Assembly: GCA_023264815.1 (NCBI GenBank)
Contig: JAHFUZ010000005.1
Coordinates: 129,842 to 186,598, forward strand
Origin: Arthrobacter sp.
GTDB lineage: Bacteria > Actinomycetota > Actinomycetes > Actinomycetales > Micrococcaceae
Length of the DNA stretch: 56,757 nt
Reading direction: 5' to 3'
The first letter of the stretch is position 1. Each line of letters opens with the position of its first letter. The position numbers and the translations under genes are program-made. Positions 42,313 through 50,528 of the stretch are shown here, in pieces. Under the pieces are notes generated by a model, which was not told the DNA's origin, ran no database searches, and saw only the letters and a list, made by a program, of their open reading frames with translations.

Positions 42313-43725
42313 TTACCGGTAGCCGTCCACGATCGCCGCCGCGATCTCCTTGTACGCCCGCCGGGTTTCCGGCTTGAGCACGTCCAGGGTGACCAGGTCG
42401 CCGTCGGCCACGCCGCGGTCGTGCGGGACGGCGATCAGCTGGCGGCAGATTCCGGCAAGGTGTTCCTCGATGGCGTCCTTGTCCACCCGGGAGGAGACCT
42501 CGTCCTTGTCCGTGATCACCACCACGGCGTTCCGGGCCAGGTCCTCATAGCCGTGGCTGGCCAGCCAGTGCAGCGTGCTGCGGGCCCGCTTGGCGCCGGA
42601 AACCGCGTAACCCGCGGCGATCACCAGGTTGTCCGCCGACTGCAGGATCCCGCTCATCGCATTGTGCGTCACGCCGGTGCCGCAGTCGGTCAGGGCCACG
42701 GAGTAGTAGTTGGAGATCAGCCTGCGGATCCGCAGGTACTCGGCGGCCGTGAGCGAGTCGGAGACTTCCGGGTCCTGCTCCCCCGCAATCAGGTGCAGCC
42801 GGCCGGCGTGGTGCATGTACCGGGCCAGCGCCGTGAGCGAGTCCACGGACTCGATGTTCTTGAGCAGGTCCGTGATGGTCCGCGGGGTGGCCTGCTGGTA
42901 GATCCCCTCGCCCAGGGCGCGCTCCACAAGGTCGCCTGAGTCCGGGTTGGCGTCGATGGCGCAGGGCGCGTCGCCGCGGAATTCGGCGAGCGTCAGGCCC
43001 ACACCCACCGTAGTGGACGTCTTTCCGATGCCGCCCTTGAGGCTCAGCACGGCGGTGTTGTAGCTGCCCTGCAGCTGCCGCGAGATGCGCCGGGCCAGCT
43101 CGTCCTCGTCGCGCTGTTTGGCGCTGGGCCCCAGGTTCCAGGCCCCGCCGGTCATGGCGTAGATGGCGCCGCGGAAGCCGCCCACGGGCCGCGGCTTCTG
43201 CTCCTTCACGAACAGCCCCGGGGAGCTGATGAAGTCAGGCATGGGGCTGTCGGCGATCACATCCGCCGCCGTGGGGCGGATACGGCGGAACGCGGGCGTT
43301 TCGTCGGGACTGTTGTGTTCAGGAACGTACGACGCCGGCGCCGCGGCCGTGTCGCCGTCGTCCGCCGCTGCGGGGGTGCGGGAGCCGTGCTCAGCCGGCT
43401 GCGGTTCCTGTACCTCCGGCTGCGCCGGCGTCGGCTGCGGCGTGACCGGCGGCCTGGCGGGCCGCCGCGTCGGCGCGGGAACGTGGGCGGCGGGCTTGGC
43501 CTGGTCGGCGGCGGCCGCGGCCTCAGCCCAGGAGCTGCGGCGCGGGACCGGGGTGCCGGAGTCGGGCGTGGTGGACGGCTCGGGAGTTATTGCTGGCATG
43601 GTTCCTGTCTGGGCATCCGAAAGCGCACCGTCGGCGCGGCGGAGATCGCGGCGTCGTCGGGGCGGTTGCGGCTGCGCTGCATCCTCTGCAATGGCGCGTG
43701 CGTTCTGATCCGCCGGATCGGGCAT
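42313..43725 (-). CDS. MinD/ParA-like ATPase with long disordered N-terminus (EspI-like)
   Basis: 470 residues. The first 200 are low-complexity Pro/Ala/Glu-rich; the C-terminal 260 form a MinD/ParA ATPase with the deviant Walker A SLKGGIGKTSTTVGVG, DANPDSGDLVERAL, TDCGTGVTHNAMSGIL and VVVITDKDEVSSR. This architecture matches the EspI/ESX-associated ATPases of actinobacteria, yet no type VII secretion genes are visible here. The ATG at 43725 (MPDPADQNARA) is used. A hairpin lies upstream. Confidence 0.85.
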   Translation of the reverse strand: MPDPADQNARAIAEDAAQPQPPRRRRDLRRADGALSDAQTGTMPAITPEPSTTPDSGTPVPRRSSWAEAAAAADQAKPAAHVPAPTRRPARPPVTPQPTPAQPEVQEPQPAEHGSRTPAAADDGDTAAAPASYVPEHNSPDETPAFRRIRPTAADVIADSPMPDFISSPGLFVKEQKPRPVGGFRGAIYAMTGGAWNLGPSAKQRDEDELARRISRQLQGSYNTAVLSLKGGIGKTSTTVGVGLTLAEFRGDAPCAIDANPDSGDLVERALGEGIYQQATPRTITDLLKNIESVDSLTALARYMHHAGRLHLIAGEQDPEVSDSLTAAEYLRIRRLISNYYSVALTDCGTGVTHNAMSGILQSADNLVIAAGYAVSGAKRARSTLHWLASHGYEDLARNAVVVITDKDEVSSRVDKDAIEEHLAGICRQLIAVPHDRGVADGDLVTLDVLKPETRRAYKEIAAAIVDGYR

Positions 43726-43771
43726 GTCTGTCCCCCAGGACTTTCGGCACAAGGTTCTGCGGCATTCTATG

Positions 43772-43792
43772 GACTGGTTCAGTCAACCAGTC
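43772..43792. promoter_or_regulatory. Hairpin GACTGGTT-CAGTC-AACCAGTC
   Basis: 8-bp perfect stem with 5-base loop between the small membrane gene and the ParA-like gene; operator or terminator. Confidence 0.4.
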
Positions 43793-43817
43793 TAGGCGCT
43801 GGGGCAAAAATGCGGGG

Positions 43818-43937
43818 TCAGTGGCGGGTCAGGGCGGCCACCACAACTATGGCGGTGAGCACCAGAAGGACGGCGAGTACGGCGTAGGCCTGCCACTTGG
43901 GCCGGCCTTTATGCGGGTTGATGTCTACGTAGGGCAT
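43818..43937 (-). CDS. 39-residue predicted membrane protein
   Basis: Starts MPYVDINPHKGRPKWQAYAV, followed by one hydrophobic helix (LAVLLVLTAIVVVAAL) and TRH-stop. It begins 2 bases after the stop of the 45-residue gene, so the two look cotranscribed. No family recognised. Confidence 0.6.
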   Translation of the reverse strand: MPYVDINPHKGRPKWQAYAVLAVLLVLTAIVVVAALTRH

Positions 43938-43939
43938 GG

Positions 43940-44077
43940 CTAGTTACTCTCGCTCCTCGAGGCGGCCACCCTGATGGCGCGCCGTTTGGAACGGAGCACC
44001 TGGTACATCACACAAAAAGGAATCAGCAGTGTGCCCAGGAGCGCACACAAAGCCAGGGCATAGTCAATGAGAGCCAC
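43940..44077 (-). CDS. 45-residue predicted membrane protein
   Basis: GTG start with GGAGG 5 bases upstream; reads VALIDYALALCALLGTLLIP and continues FCVMYQVLRSKRRAIR with a basic cytoplasmic tail. One membrane helix. Pairs with the 39-residue gene. No family recognised; its size recalls accessory peptides of transporters or respiratory enzymes, but no partner is nearby. Confidence 0.65.
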   Translation of the reverse strand: MALIDYALALCALLGTLLIPFCVMYQVLRSKRRAIRVAASRSESN

Positions 44078-44355
44078 AGCGGCCTCCGTCGGTTAGCAGT
44101 GATCCCCCATACGATCAGGGTCACGCTAGCCGGAAGTCACAGCCGCTGACAAGTCATGTCAAGGTTATGGCGGCTGACGGCCGCTGTGGCGTCCCGGTTT
44201 GGGTGCCTCGTGGTAGGCCAGGATCAGCCAGGCGTTGGCGTCGCTGTATTCGGCAAAGGGCGCGGCCAAATGGCTGGCGACCGCAGGGCCGCACATCTGC
44301 CGCAGGCTGGCCTGGCTCCGGGTCAGCTCGCGGGAGGGCAGACTTCTGCGGGCAG
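44078..44355. other. Region without a supported gene
   Basis: 278 bases. A minus-strand frame reads QASLRQMCGPAVASHLAAPF and on to about 44165 with protein-like composition but no convincing start; it may be a fragment. Confidence 0.3.
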
Positions 44356-44499
44356 CTACCGGTTGAGCGCCATCATGACCACGGCCGCCGTGGCCACCGC
44401 CAGGACAGCCAGCAGCGCATACGAAGCCTGCTGCGTCCTGCGGCGGCGGAGCTCCCGCTGAGACTCGCGCCGGTTCCGTGTTCCCCCGTATTTCCCCAT
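44356..44499 (-). CDS. 47-residue predicted membrane protein
   Basis: Starts MGKYGGTRNRRESQRELRRR, strongly basic, then ASYALLAVLAVATAAVVMMAL and NR-stop: a tail-anchored single helix. Its helix resembles that of the 39-residue protein (YA-LAVLAV), so they may be related. No recognised family. Confidence 0.6.
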   Translation of the reverse strand: MGKYGGTRNRRESQRELRRRRTQQASYALLAVLAVATAAVVMMALNR

Positions 44500-44739
44500 G
44501 CTGAAATCCTAGGAAATGCCGCCTCAAGGTTTGCTCAAGTCAGGCCGAATGTGACAACGCTTCTCCGTGCAGGCGAAGGCTGGTGGACCAGTGGCGGACC
44601 CCAATGATGAGGCTCCGTCCATCGCCGAAGAGGGGCGTCAGGAAAGCCAGGTGCAGCCAGAACCACCAGTGCAGCCACAGCCCGGGGGGCGGCGGCAAAA
44701 AGCAGGCACCCCGCCGCCGCGGCGGCGGACGGGCCAGCG

Positions 44740-45041
44740 AGGGAGATGACCAGAACCCTGCCCTCATTGCCCGCAGCGTCGCCCGCGAGGAGCTGGGCAG
44801 TTCGGTCAGCTTCAACCAGGTGCTTGGCACGGTGGGAAGCTCCTTCGGCACAGCCGTGGCCGGCGCCGTACTGGCAGCCACTATGGCCCCGGACTTGCAC
44901 CCGGGCAGGGCCGGCATCAGCGCCACCCTGGAAATCGGCGCACTGGTTTGCGTGGCCGTGTTTGCGGCCCTGCTCGTCCACGCACTGATGACCCGGTCCC
45001 GGCGGGCACCCGAGGAAAGGGCGGAAGCCTTGCGCGGCTGA
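44740..45041 (+). pseudogene. C-terminal remnant of a DHA2-type MFS exporter
   Basis: About 100 codons read SVAREELGSSVSFNQVLGTV and GSSFGTAVAGAVLAATMAPD followed by two membrane-like segments. This matches the last third of EmrB/QacA-type drug exporters (FNxxRxxGGxxGxAxxG). Nothing matching the first two thirds precedes it; the upstream 150 bases are low-complexity. Confidence 0.65.
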
Positions 45042-45056
45042 CCCGCCCAAGGCGTG

Positions 45057-45872
45057 TCAGTGCAGCGGGCGCGTTTCCTGCAGGCGCTTGATGAACCAGC
45101 GTGACTGTTCGGGCCCGTAGGGCAGCACGGGGATGGCCTTGGTGGCGTCCGACGGTGCGTCCCGGATGGACTGCTGCGCCTGGCGGACCGCCGTGGTCAT
45201 GGTGTTGGCCATGGTCTTGACGAACTGGTCGCTGCAGGGCCGGCCGTGGCCCGGGATGAGGAATTCGTAGCGGTGGCGCAGGGCGGAGATGTGGCGCAGG
45301 CTGTCCGCCCATTCCTCCGGGTAGGAGTCCTCGAAGGACGGGTGCGCGCCCTGCTCCACGAGATCGCCCACGAAAAGGGTACTGGGGGTGCCCACCAGGA
45401 GGTCGCCGTCGGTGTGGCCGCGGCCCAGGTGGAACAGGGTGACGTGGAGCCCGCCGAGGTCCACCAGCACCGGCTGGTCCCGGACGATGGCGTTGGGCAC
45501 CACCAGGTCCACGTTTTCGCCCTCGGCGGTGGACATCTCCGGTTCCAGCGTTCCCACGAACCGGCGCTGCAGGTCCCCGTGGCTGTCGATCTCCCGGGCG
45601 CAGTTTTCGTGTGCCCAGAACTCGGTGACGCCGTCGGAGGCGAACACGGCGTTGCCGAAGAAATGGTCGTAGTGCGCGTGGGTGTTGACCACCACCAGGG
45701 GCAGGTCCGTCTTCTCCCGCACGGCGTCCAGGATCTCCCGGCCCTGCCGCGGCCCGCAGCCGGTATCCACCACCATGGCCCGCTCCGAACCAACAATCAG
45801 GCCGGTATTCAGCAGCGAACCTTCGGTGACCAGCACGTAGGTGTCCGCGCCGACTTCGAGCCATTCTGACAT
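45057..45872 (-). CDS. Metallo-beta-lactamase fold hydrolase
   Basis: 271 residues. The metal motif HAHYDH is at about 68-73 (NTHAHYDHFFGN), with further ligands in HLGRGHTDGD, FVGDLVE and IPGHGRPC. Known relatives range from glyoxalase II-like to class B beta-lactamase-like and quinohemoprotein-like hydrolases; substrate cannot be told. The ATG at 45872 (MSEWLEVGADTYV) is preceded by GGAG. Confidence 0.88.
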   Translation of the reverse strand: MSEWLEVGADTYVLVTEGSLLNTGLIVGSERAMVVDTGCGPRQGREILDAVREKTDLPLVVVNTHAHYDHFFGNAVFASDGVTEFWAHENCAREIDSHGDLQRRFVGTLEPEMSTAEGENVDLVVPNAIVRDQPVLVDLGGLHVTLFHLGRGHTDGDLLVGTPSTLFVGDLVEQGAHPSFEDSYPEEWADSLRHISALRHRYEFLIPGHGRPCSDQFVKTMANTMTTAVRQAQQSIRDAPSDATKAIPVLPYGPEQSRWFIKRLQETRPLH

Positions 45873-46066
45873 TGTTTCTCCGTACCTCCGGAAAGCACTG
45901 TGCGTTCTTCTGGCCTCGATTCTACCCACGGGGCCACGGATTTTCCGGGACGCGGGAAAGTCTGAGGGCGTACGACGGCGGCACTCCACCGGGTGCGGCT
46001 GTCCGGTTTTGGAGCTGGCACCGGCCTGCCCCGGCAGCATGACCGACGAGTGCCAGCCCTGGCTCA

Positions 46067-46903
46067 TCATTCAGTCAGGGCAGCCCAGGCCGCCAGGAAC
46101 TTCTCGGCGAGGTACGCGTGCCCGGCAGTGTTCGGGTGCACGCCGTCGGCATTGAATCCCGGGCTGTTGGCAGCCGTGAACCAGCCGGCCTCGTAGGCGT
46201 CGATGAAGGGGGCGTTGGCGGCGGCCGCCCCGGCGCGGACCGCGCTGTTGGACGCACGCATTTCCTCAGCGATGGGCTGCGGGGCGGAGGGGCCCAGCAC
46301 CACCACCTGGACGCCCGGCCAGAACCTGCGGGCCGATTCGATGGTCTGCGCGGTGGCGGCCCTGATCTCGTCCGGGTTGTCCAGCAGGGCGTCGTTCTGT
46401 CCGCCCTGGAGAATGAGCAGGTTGGGGACGAAGCGTGGATCCTCCGCAATGGCCTTCAGCCGGACTTCGTATTCCAGCCCGCGGTTATCCTGTGCTCCCC
46501 CGCCCCATACGAATCCGGTTCCGGGCACGCCGTCGATGTTGGTGGGGTAGCCCAGCGACCCGGCCACCAGGTAGGCCCACCCTTGGTCTGCCGGGGCTGC
46601 GCCCACGCCGGCGGTGTAGGAATCGCCCATGATAAGCAGGACCGGCCGGGCCGGCAGCTCAAGGCCCAGCCGCCGGGCCGCCGCCGTGGGGGTGGGCGTT
46701 GGGGCCGGCGACGCGGTGGGAGTGGGCGTTGGGGTCACGGCGGGCCGGCTGACCGGCACTACCGTTCCGGCGGTTTCGCCTGCGCGCGGATTCATGAGGG
46801 CAAGCGCTGCCACCCCGAACGCCACCACCGCCAGCACAAACAGCGCGCCGTACTGGATCCATTCCCGCTTGGTTATGTTAAATCCCCCACCGTTTCGCCT
46901 CAC
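46067..46903 (-). CDS. Exported SGNH/GDSL hydrolase 1
   Basis: 278 residues. One N-terminal membrane helix (IQYGALFVLAVVAFGVAALAL), a Pro/Thr-rich spacer with PTPTPT repeats, then an SGNH esterase domain: nucleophile block GDSYTAGVG, the Gly and Asn blocks (TGFVWGGG, LQGGQND) and the catalytic Asp/His in DGVHPN. A surface esterase or deacetylase of glycans or lipids. The GTG at 46903 is used; the start is uncertain because no ribosome site is obvious. A paralogue lies at 49128-49841. Confidence 0.85.
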   Translation of the reverse strand: MRRNGGGFNITKREWIQYGALFVLAVVAFGVAALALMNPRAGETAGTVVPVSRPAVTPTPTPTASPAPTPTPTAAARRLGLELPARPVLLIMGDSYTAGVGAAPADQGWAYLVAGSLGYPTNIDGVPGTGFVWGGGAQDNRGLEYEVRLKAIAEDPRFVPNLLILQGGQNDALLDNPDEIRAATAQTIESARRFWPGVQVVVLGPSAPQPIAEEMRASNSAVRAGAAAANAPFIDAYEAGWFTAANSPGFNADGVHPNTAGHAYLAEKFLAAWAALTE

Positions 46904-46957
46904 CCGGCATATGTTACCGCCGTCAGGCGGTTCGGCCGGGGGTCTAGGCTGGATGGC

Positions 46958-48190
46958 ATGAACAGCGGGCAGACAATCCTGGCGGGCCTCGGGACGGAAC
47001 TCGGCTGGATCCGGGACACCTACAGGGACCTGCACCGGCACCCCGAGCTCAGCCTCGAAGAACACCGGACCTCCCAACTGGTGGCGGAGAAACTCACCAC
47101 GTTCGGGTTTGAGGTCACGCACCTGGGCGGCACCGGCGTCGTCGGCGTCCTTGCCAACGGTGAGGGCTCCACCGTCCTGGCGCGCGCGGACATGGACGCG
47201 CTGCCCGTCACGGAGGAGACCGACCTGCCGTATGCCTCGGAGGTGGCCGGCGTCATGCACGCCTGCGGTCATGACGTCCACGTGAGTACGCTGCTCGGGG
47301 CGGCCAAGCTGATGGCGGACGGCCGCGACGCCTGGTCCGGGACGTACATCGCCCTGTTCCAGCCGGCGGAGGAGGTGGGGGCCGGGGCACGGGCAATGGT
47401 CGACGACGGCCTGGTCACCAACGTGCCACGCCCGGACGTTGCGTTTGCCCAGCACGTGATGCCCATCGAAGCAGGGACCGTGGCCGTGAGCGCCGGGCCG
47501 GTCCTGTCCGCCGGGGATTCGCTGAAGATCACTGTGTACGGCAAGGGAGCCCACGGGTCCATGCCGCACATGGCCGTGGACCCGGTGGTGCTGGCGGCCT
47601 CGATTGTGCTCAGGCTGCAGACGGTGGTCTCGCGCGACATCAGGCCCGGGGACTTCGCCGTGGTGACGGTGGGGGCGCTGAACGCCGGCACGAAGTCCAA
47701 CATCATTGCGGACCGGGCCACCCTGCTGCTGAACATCCGCACCTACGACGCCCACGTCAGGTCCACGGTCCTCGCCGCCATTGAACGGATCGTCCGGGGC
47801 GAGTGCATCACCGCTGAATCGCCGCGCGAACCCGAGTTCGAGTATTACGACCAGTTTCCCCTGACCAGCAACCACTCTGCCGTGACGGACCAGGTGACTG
47901 CCGCGTTCGCCGCGCATTTCGGCTCCGACGCCATCGTGGCGGCCACCCGGCAGACCGCGTCCGAAGACTTCAGCCGCATCCCGGATGCGTTCGGGGTGCC
48001 CTACACCTTTTGGCTCCTCGGCGGGGTGGACCCGGAAACCTACGGCGACGCCGTCGAGCGCGGATCAGTGTCCCGGGACATCCCGGCCAACCACTCCCCC
48101 TACTTCGCCCCGGTGCTGGACCCGACGCTGGAAGTCGGAGTCCGGGCGCACGTGGTGGCGGCACTGACGTACCTGGCCGTCACTTCGTGA
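46958..48190 (+). CDS. M20D-family amidohydrolase
   Basis: 410 residues; hydrolyses N-acyl amino acids, like hippurate or IAA-amino acid hydrolases. The metal-binding blocks are ADMDALPVTEE, MHACGHDVH, FQPAEEVGAGARAM, AQHVMP and the C-terminal ASEDFS. The insertion dimerisation domain contains KGAHGSMPH. ATG at 46958 starts MNSGQTILAGLG. Its 3' end overlaps the convergent lipoprotein gene by 11 bases. Confidence 0.92.
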   Translation: MNSGQTILAGLGTELGWIRDTYRDLHRHPELSLEEHRTSQLVAEKLTTFGFEVTHLGGTGVVGVLANGEGSTVLARADMDALPVTEETDLPYASEVAGVMHACGHDVHVSTLLGAAKLMADGRDAWSGTYIALFQPAEEVGAGARAMVDDGLVTNVPRPDVAFAQHVMPIEAGTVAVSAGPVLSAGDSLKITVYGKGAHGSMPHMAVDPVVLAASIVLRLQTVVSRDIRPGDFAVVTVGALNAGTKSNIIADRATLLLNIRTYDAHVRSTVLAAIERIVRGECITAESPREPEFEYYDQFPLTSNHSAVTDQVTAAFAAHFGSDAIVAATRQTASEDFSRIPDAFGVPYTFWLLGGVDPETYGDAVERGSVSRDIPANHSPYFAPVLDPTLEVGVRAHVVAALTYLAVTS

Positions 48191-48785
48191 CCAGCTCGTT
48201 TCCGTAGCCGGCGTCGCACTTGCCGTCGTGGATGACCCCGTAGCCGGGGGCCACCACGTAGTTGTCTGCGGGGTCGAACACGGCCCGGAGCACGCCCGTG
48301 ACCTGCATGGTGCAGCGGCGGGCAAAGCGTGCGCTGACGCCTTCTCCGCCAATCCACATGTCCAGCCAAATTGACGCGGAGCCGTGTTCTTCCGCTCCGG
48401 TGTGGCAGGGCCCGTCCTGGGGCGCGTCCCCGTCCCCGCAGGTGTCTTCCACGATGAAGTACCGCCGCACGTCCGGCAGGTAAATGCGGGTCCCGGGCTG
48501 GTAGTCAAGGACGTCCTTCCCCGTCTCAAGCGAATGCCCGACGGCGATGGTCACCGGATCCTGGTAGGTTCCGGTTCCGCCGGCGGTCCGGTGCAGCACG
48601 GGGTGGCTGATGATGGGCGAGCCCTCGGGGGTGTTGTCCTGCCAGGTGTAGGCGGTGATGTACACCTCCGTGCCCAAGGTCTGGTCCGGTGCAGGCGTGG
48701 GCTGGCTGGTACAGGCGCCGGCTGCCAGGACCACAGCGAGCAGGCCGGGCAGGGCGAAGGTCCGCCTGCGTGCGCGGCCGGTCAC
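48180..48785 (-). CDS. Lipoprotein with 3D/RlpA-like domain
   Basis: 201 residues. Signal peptide after RARRRTF ends in the lipobox LAAGAC. The mature part has YITAYTWQDNTPEG, PGTRIYLPDVRRYFIVEDTC and ASIWLDMWIGG, the spaced Asp pattern of 3D/double-psi-barrel domains found in cell-wall hydrolases. Four or more Cys suggest disulfides. GTG at 48785 is used. Probably acts on or binds peptidoglycan; low certainty. Confidence 0.7.
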   Translation of the reverse strand: MTGRARRRTFALPGLLAVVLAAGACTSQPTPAPDQTLGTEVYITAYTWQDNTPEGSPIISHPVLHRTAGGTGTYQDPVTIAVGHSLETGKDVLDYQPGTRIYLPDVRRYFIVEDTCGDGDAPQDGPCHTGAEEHGSASIWLDMWIGGEGVSARFARRCTMQVTGVLRAVFDPADNYVVAPGYGVIHDGKCDAGYGNELVTK

Positions 48786-48822
48786 GCAAACCCCTGCGGT
48801 GCCGGAGACAGCGCCCGAGTCC

Positions 48823-49017
48823 TCACTGTGGCGGTTCCCGGTAGGGGTCACGGGATGTGGTGGGGGAACCGGGATCCCAAGGGCTTACGGGCTGCTGTTC
48901 GGGGAACTGTGCCTGTCCGGCCGCAGCCGCGGCCGCGCATTCCTCGCAACGGCCCACAAACTGGTGCGGGCAATCCATGGGATCCCATGAGCTTCCGGTG
49001 GAGACTCTGACTCGCAT
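48823..49017 (-). CDS. Small Cys-containing protein
   Basis: 64 residues starting MRVRVSTGSSWDPMDCPHQF then VGRCEECAAAAAAG, giving C-x8-C-x2-C, a possible metal site. GGGAGG 6 bases before the ATG at 49017 is a strong ribosome site; an ATG at 49077 in the same frame is less likely. Gap of 37 bases to the lipoprotein gene, so possibly cotranscribed. Confidence 0.55.
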   Translation of the reverse strand: MRVRVSTGSSWDPMDCPHQFVGRCEECAAAAAAGQAQFPEQQPVSPWDPGSPTTSRDPYREPPQ

Positions 49018-49127
49018 GTAATCCCTCCCGCTCGTGTCCACGCCGACCAGTAAACCGAATTCGCCGCGGCCGTGCACCAGTAGGCAGTACCCGTTTTTCT
49101 GGAAGCCACTACGGGCCAGGAGGGAAC

Positions 49128-49841
49128 CTATCCGTTCGCAGGGGCCGGTTGCTGACGAGGCAACGCCGCAGCCACCAGGGACGCGAATTTGGCATGCCCG
49201 GCTTTCGTGAGGTGAAGCCCGTCGGGCAGGAACTCAAGGTCCCAGCCGATCGTCGAGATGTACTGGCGGCCGGCCGCAGAGGCCGCCCGGGCAAGGGCAG
49301 CGTCGATCTCCGGCATCGGCTCGGCACGGGCCGGGGCGTTGGGCGGGCCGACCACCACCACCGTGGGCAGGTCCTTGACGGATTTCAGCAGCCGGCCTGC
49401 GGCGGCTTCCACGTCCTGGGGCTTGGCCTGCCAGTCGTTCAGGCCACCCTGGACGATCAGCATGGCGGGCTCATCCATGGTGGCCCGGCTGATCCGGCTG
49501 GCGAAGACGTGGCTGCCACACGGCCCGGGGTTGACGTAGCCGGTGTATCCGACGCCGGCCACGCGGATATCCCAGCCCTCAGCTTCGCCCAGCACGTAGG
49601 CCCAGCCATCGGTGCGTTTTTCCAGCAGGTCTCCGGAACTGTAGGAATCACCCAGGATCACCGCGGTGGGGGCATCGGACCTCATCCGCACGATCTCGCC
49701 GGAGGCCTTGATCTGCGCTTCGAGTTCCTGGCACAGCTGCTGTGTGGCCATATTGCTCCGGACAGCTTCAGCGGCAGCCACACCGCTGGCCACCAGGACA
49801 GCGCCCACTACGGCGAGGACTGTGCCAGTGCGCAAGTTCAC
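49128..49841 (-). CDS. Exported SGNH/GDSL hydrolase 2
   Basis: 237 residues with an N-terminal signal or membrane anchor (GTVLAVVGAVLVASGVAAAE). SGNH blocks: GDSYSSGD (nucleophile Ser), VGYTGYVNPG, VQGGLNDWQ (Asn) and DGLHLTKAGH (Asp/His). Paralogue of the enzyme at 46067-46903 but without the Pro-rich spacer. GTG start at 49841. Confidence 0.85.
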   Translation of the reverse strand: MNLRTGTVLAVVGAVLVASGVAAAEAVRSNMATQQLCQELEAQIKASGEIVRMRSDAPTAVILGDSYSSGDLLEKRTDGWAYVLGEAEGWDIRVAGVGYTGYVNPGPCGSHVFASRISRATMDEPAMLIVQGGLNDWQAKPQDVEAAAGRLLKSVKDLPTVVVVGPPNAPARAEPMPEIDAALARAASAAGRQYISTIGWDLEFLPDGLHLTKAGHAKFASLVAAALPRQQPAPANG

Positions 49842-49994
49842 GGTACCCCCAGAGAGTATGTGGTACCCCCATCATAAGTTTGAAGGTGCCGGGCCGTTTC
49901 AAGATTCGCGCAATTAACCCTCAGTATTTTGGCGGCCTGCGTACCGCCGCAAACGTTTACCTTCACGAAACCTGGCTCCGCATACAATCGTGGC

Positions 49995-50135
49995 ATGGGG
50001 ACAAAACAACACACCACTTTCTGCCCGGCCTGCGGCAAGGCCACTAATCACGTGACGCGGTACCAAAAGGACGACGGCGGCGGGCAGTTGCGCGCCACCG
50101 TCCAGTGCACGGAACATCCGGAATCACCGGCCTGA
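49995..50135 (+). CDS. 46-residue zinc-ribbon-like protein
   Basis: Reads MGTKQHTTFCPACGKATNHV then TRYQKDDGGGQLRATVQC and TEHPESPA. CPxCG with a second Cys/His pair (VQCTEH) is a minimal zinc ribbon. Divergent from the SGNH gene. Unknown role; size and motif resemble ribosome-associated or RNA-binding small ribbons. Confidence 0.6.
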   Translation: MGTKQHTTFCPACGKATNHVTRYQKDDGGGQLRATVQCTEHPESPA

Positions 50136-50528
50136 CCTGGGCTCCACGGAAGGCAGGCGCATGGCCGGGCCCCAGCGGAGTGAAGGCCGCCGCCTCAGCT
50201 TGGGGGCGCTGAAGCGACGGCACTCAATAAGATACCGTGGCTGCCGCCCGGTTTTCACGGCTGTTGGCAGTTCGGCTGGAACCTTGACGGTTTCTTAACG
50301 CCGACGCAGGCCAAATGGTGGCGCCCTGGCCCAAGGTCAGGAACGTGAACGGCGGTCCACACCGGTAGCCATGACCTGTTCCAGGGGAACAAAACTACCC
50401 GCCGGCCCCGCGGCTCTGGCGCCTAGCGAAGATTGATAATCATGCTTACTATTGTCTGGCGTTAGGCACATCGGTGTAGGAGCTGCTCACTGGGGGCAGC
50501 GGCGACCGTGCCGGAACTGGAGTTTCGC
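50136..50528. other. Long 5' region of the repeat-protein/M50 locus
   Basis: 393 bases without a gene. It holds a TGATAATCAT half-palindrome (50434-50443) in an AT-rich island, GATTGATAATCATGCTTACT, which recalls Fur/Zur-type metal boxes, about 85 bases before the first gene. No promoter hexamers are certain. Confidence 0.35.

Noticed and set aside
44165..44527. 120-codon minus-strand frame
   Set aside because: Its first half is antisense-frame noise over the 47-residue gene and no start or ribosome site supports the second half, although that part has protein-like composition.
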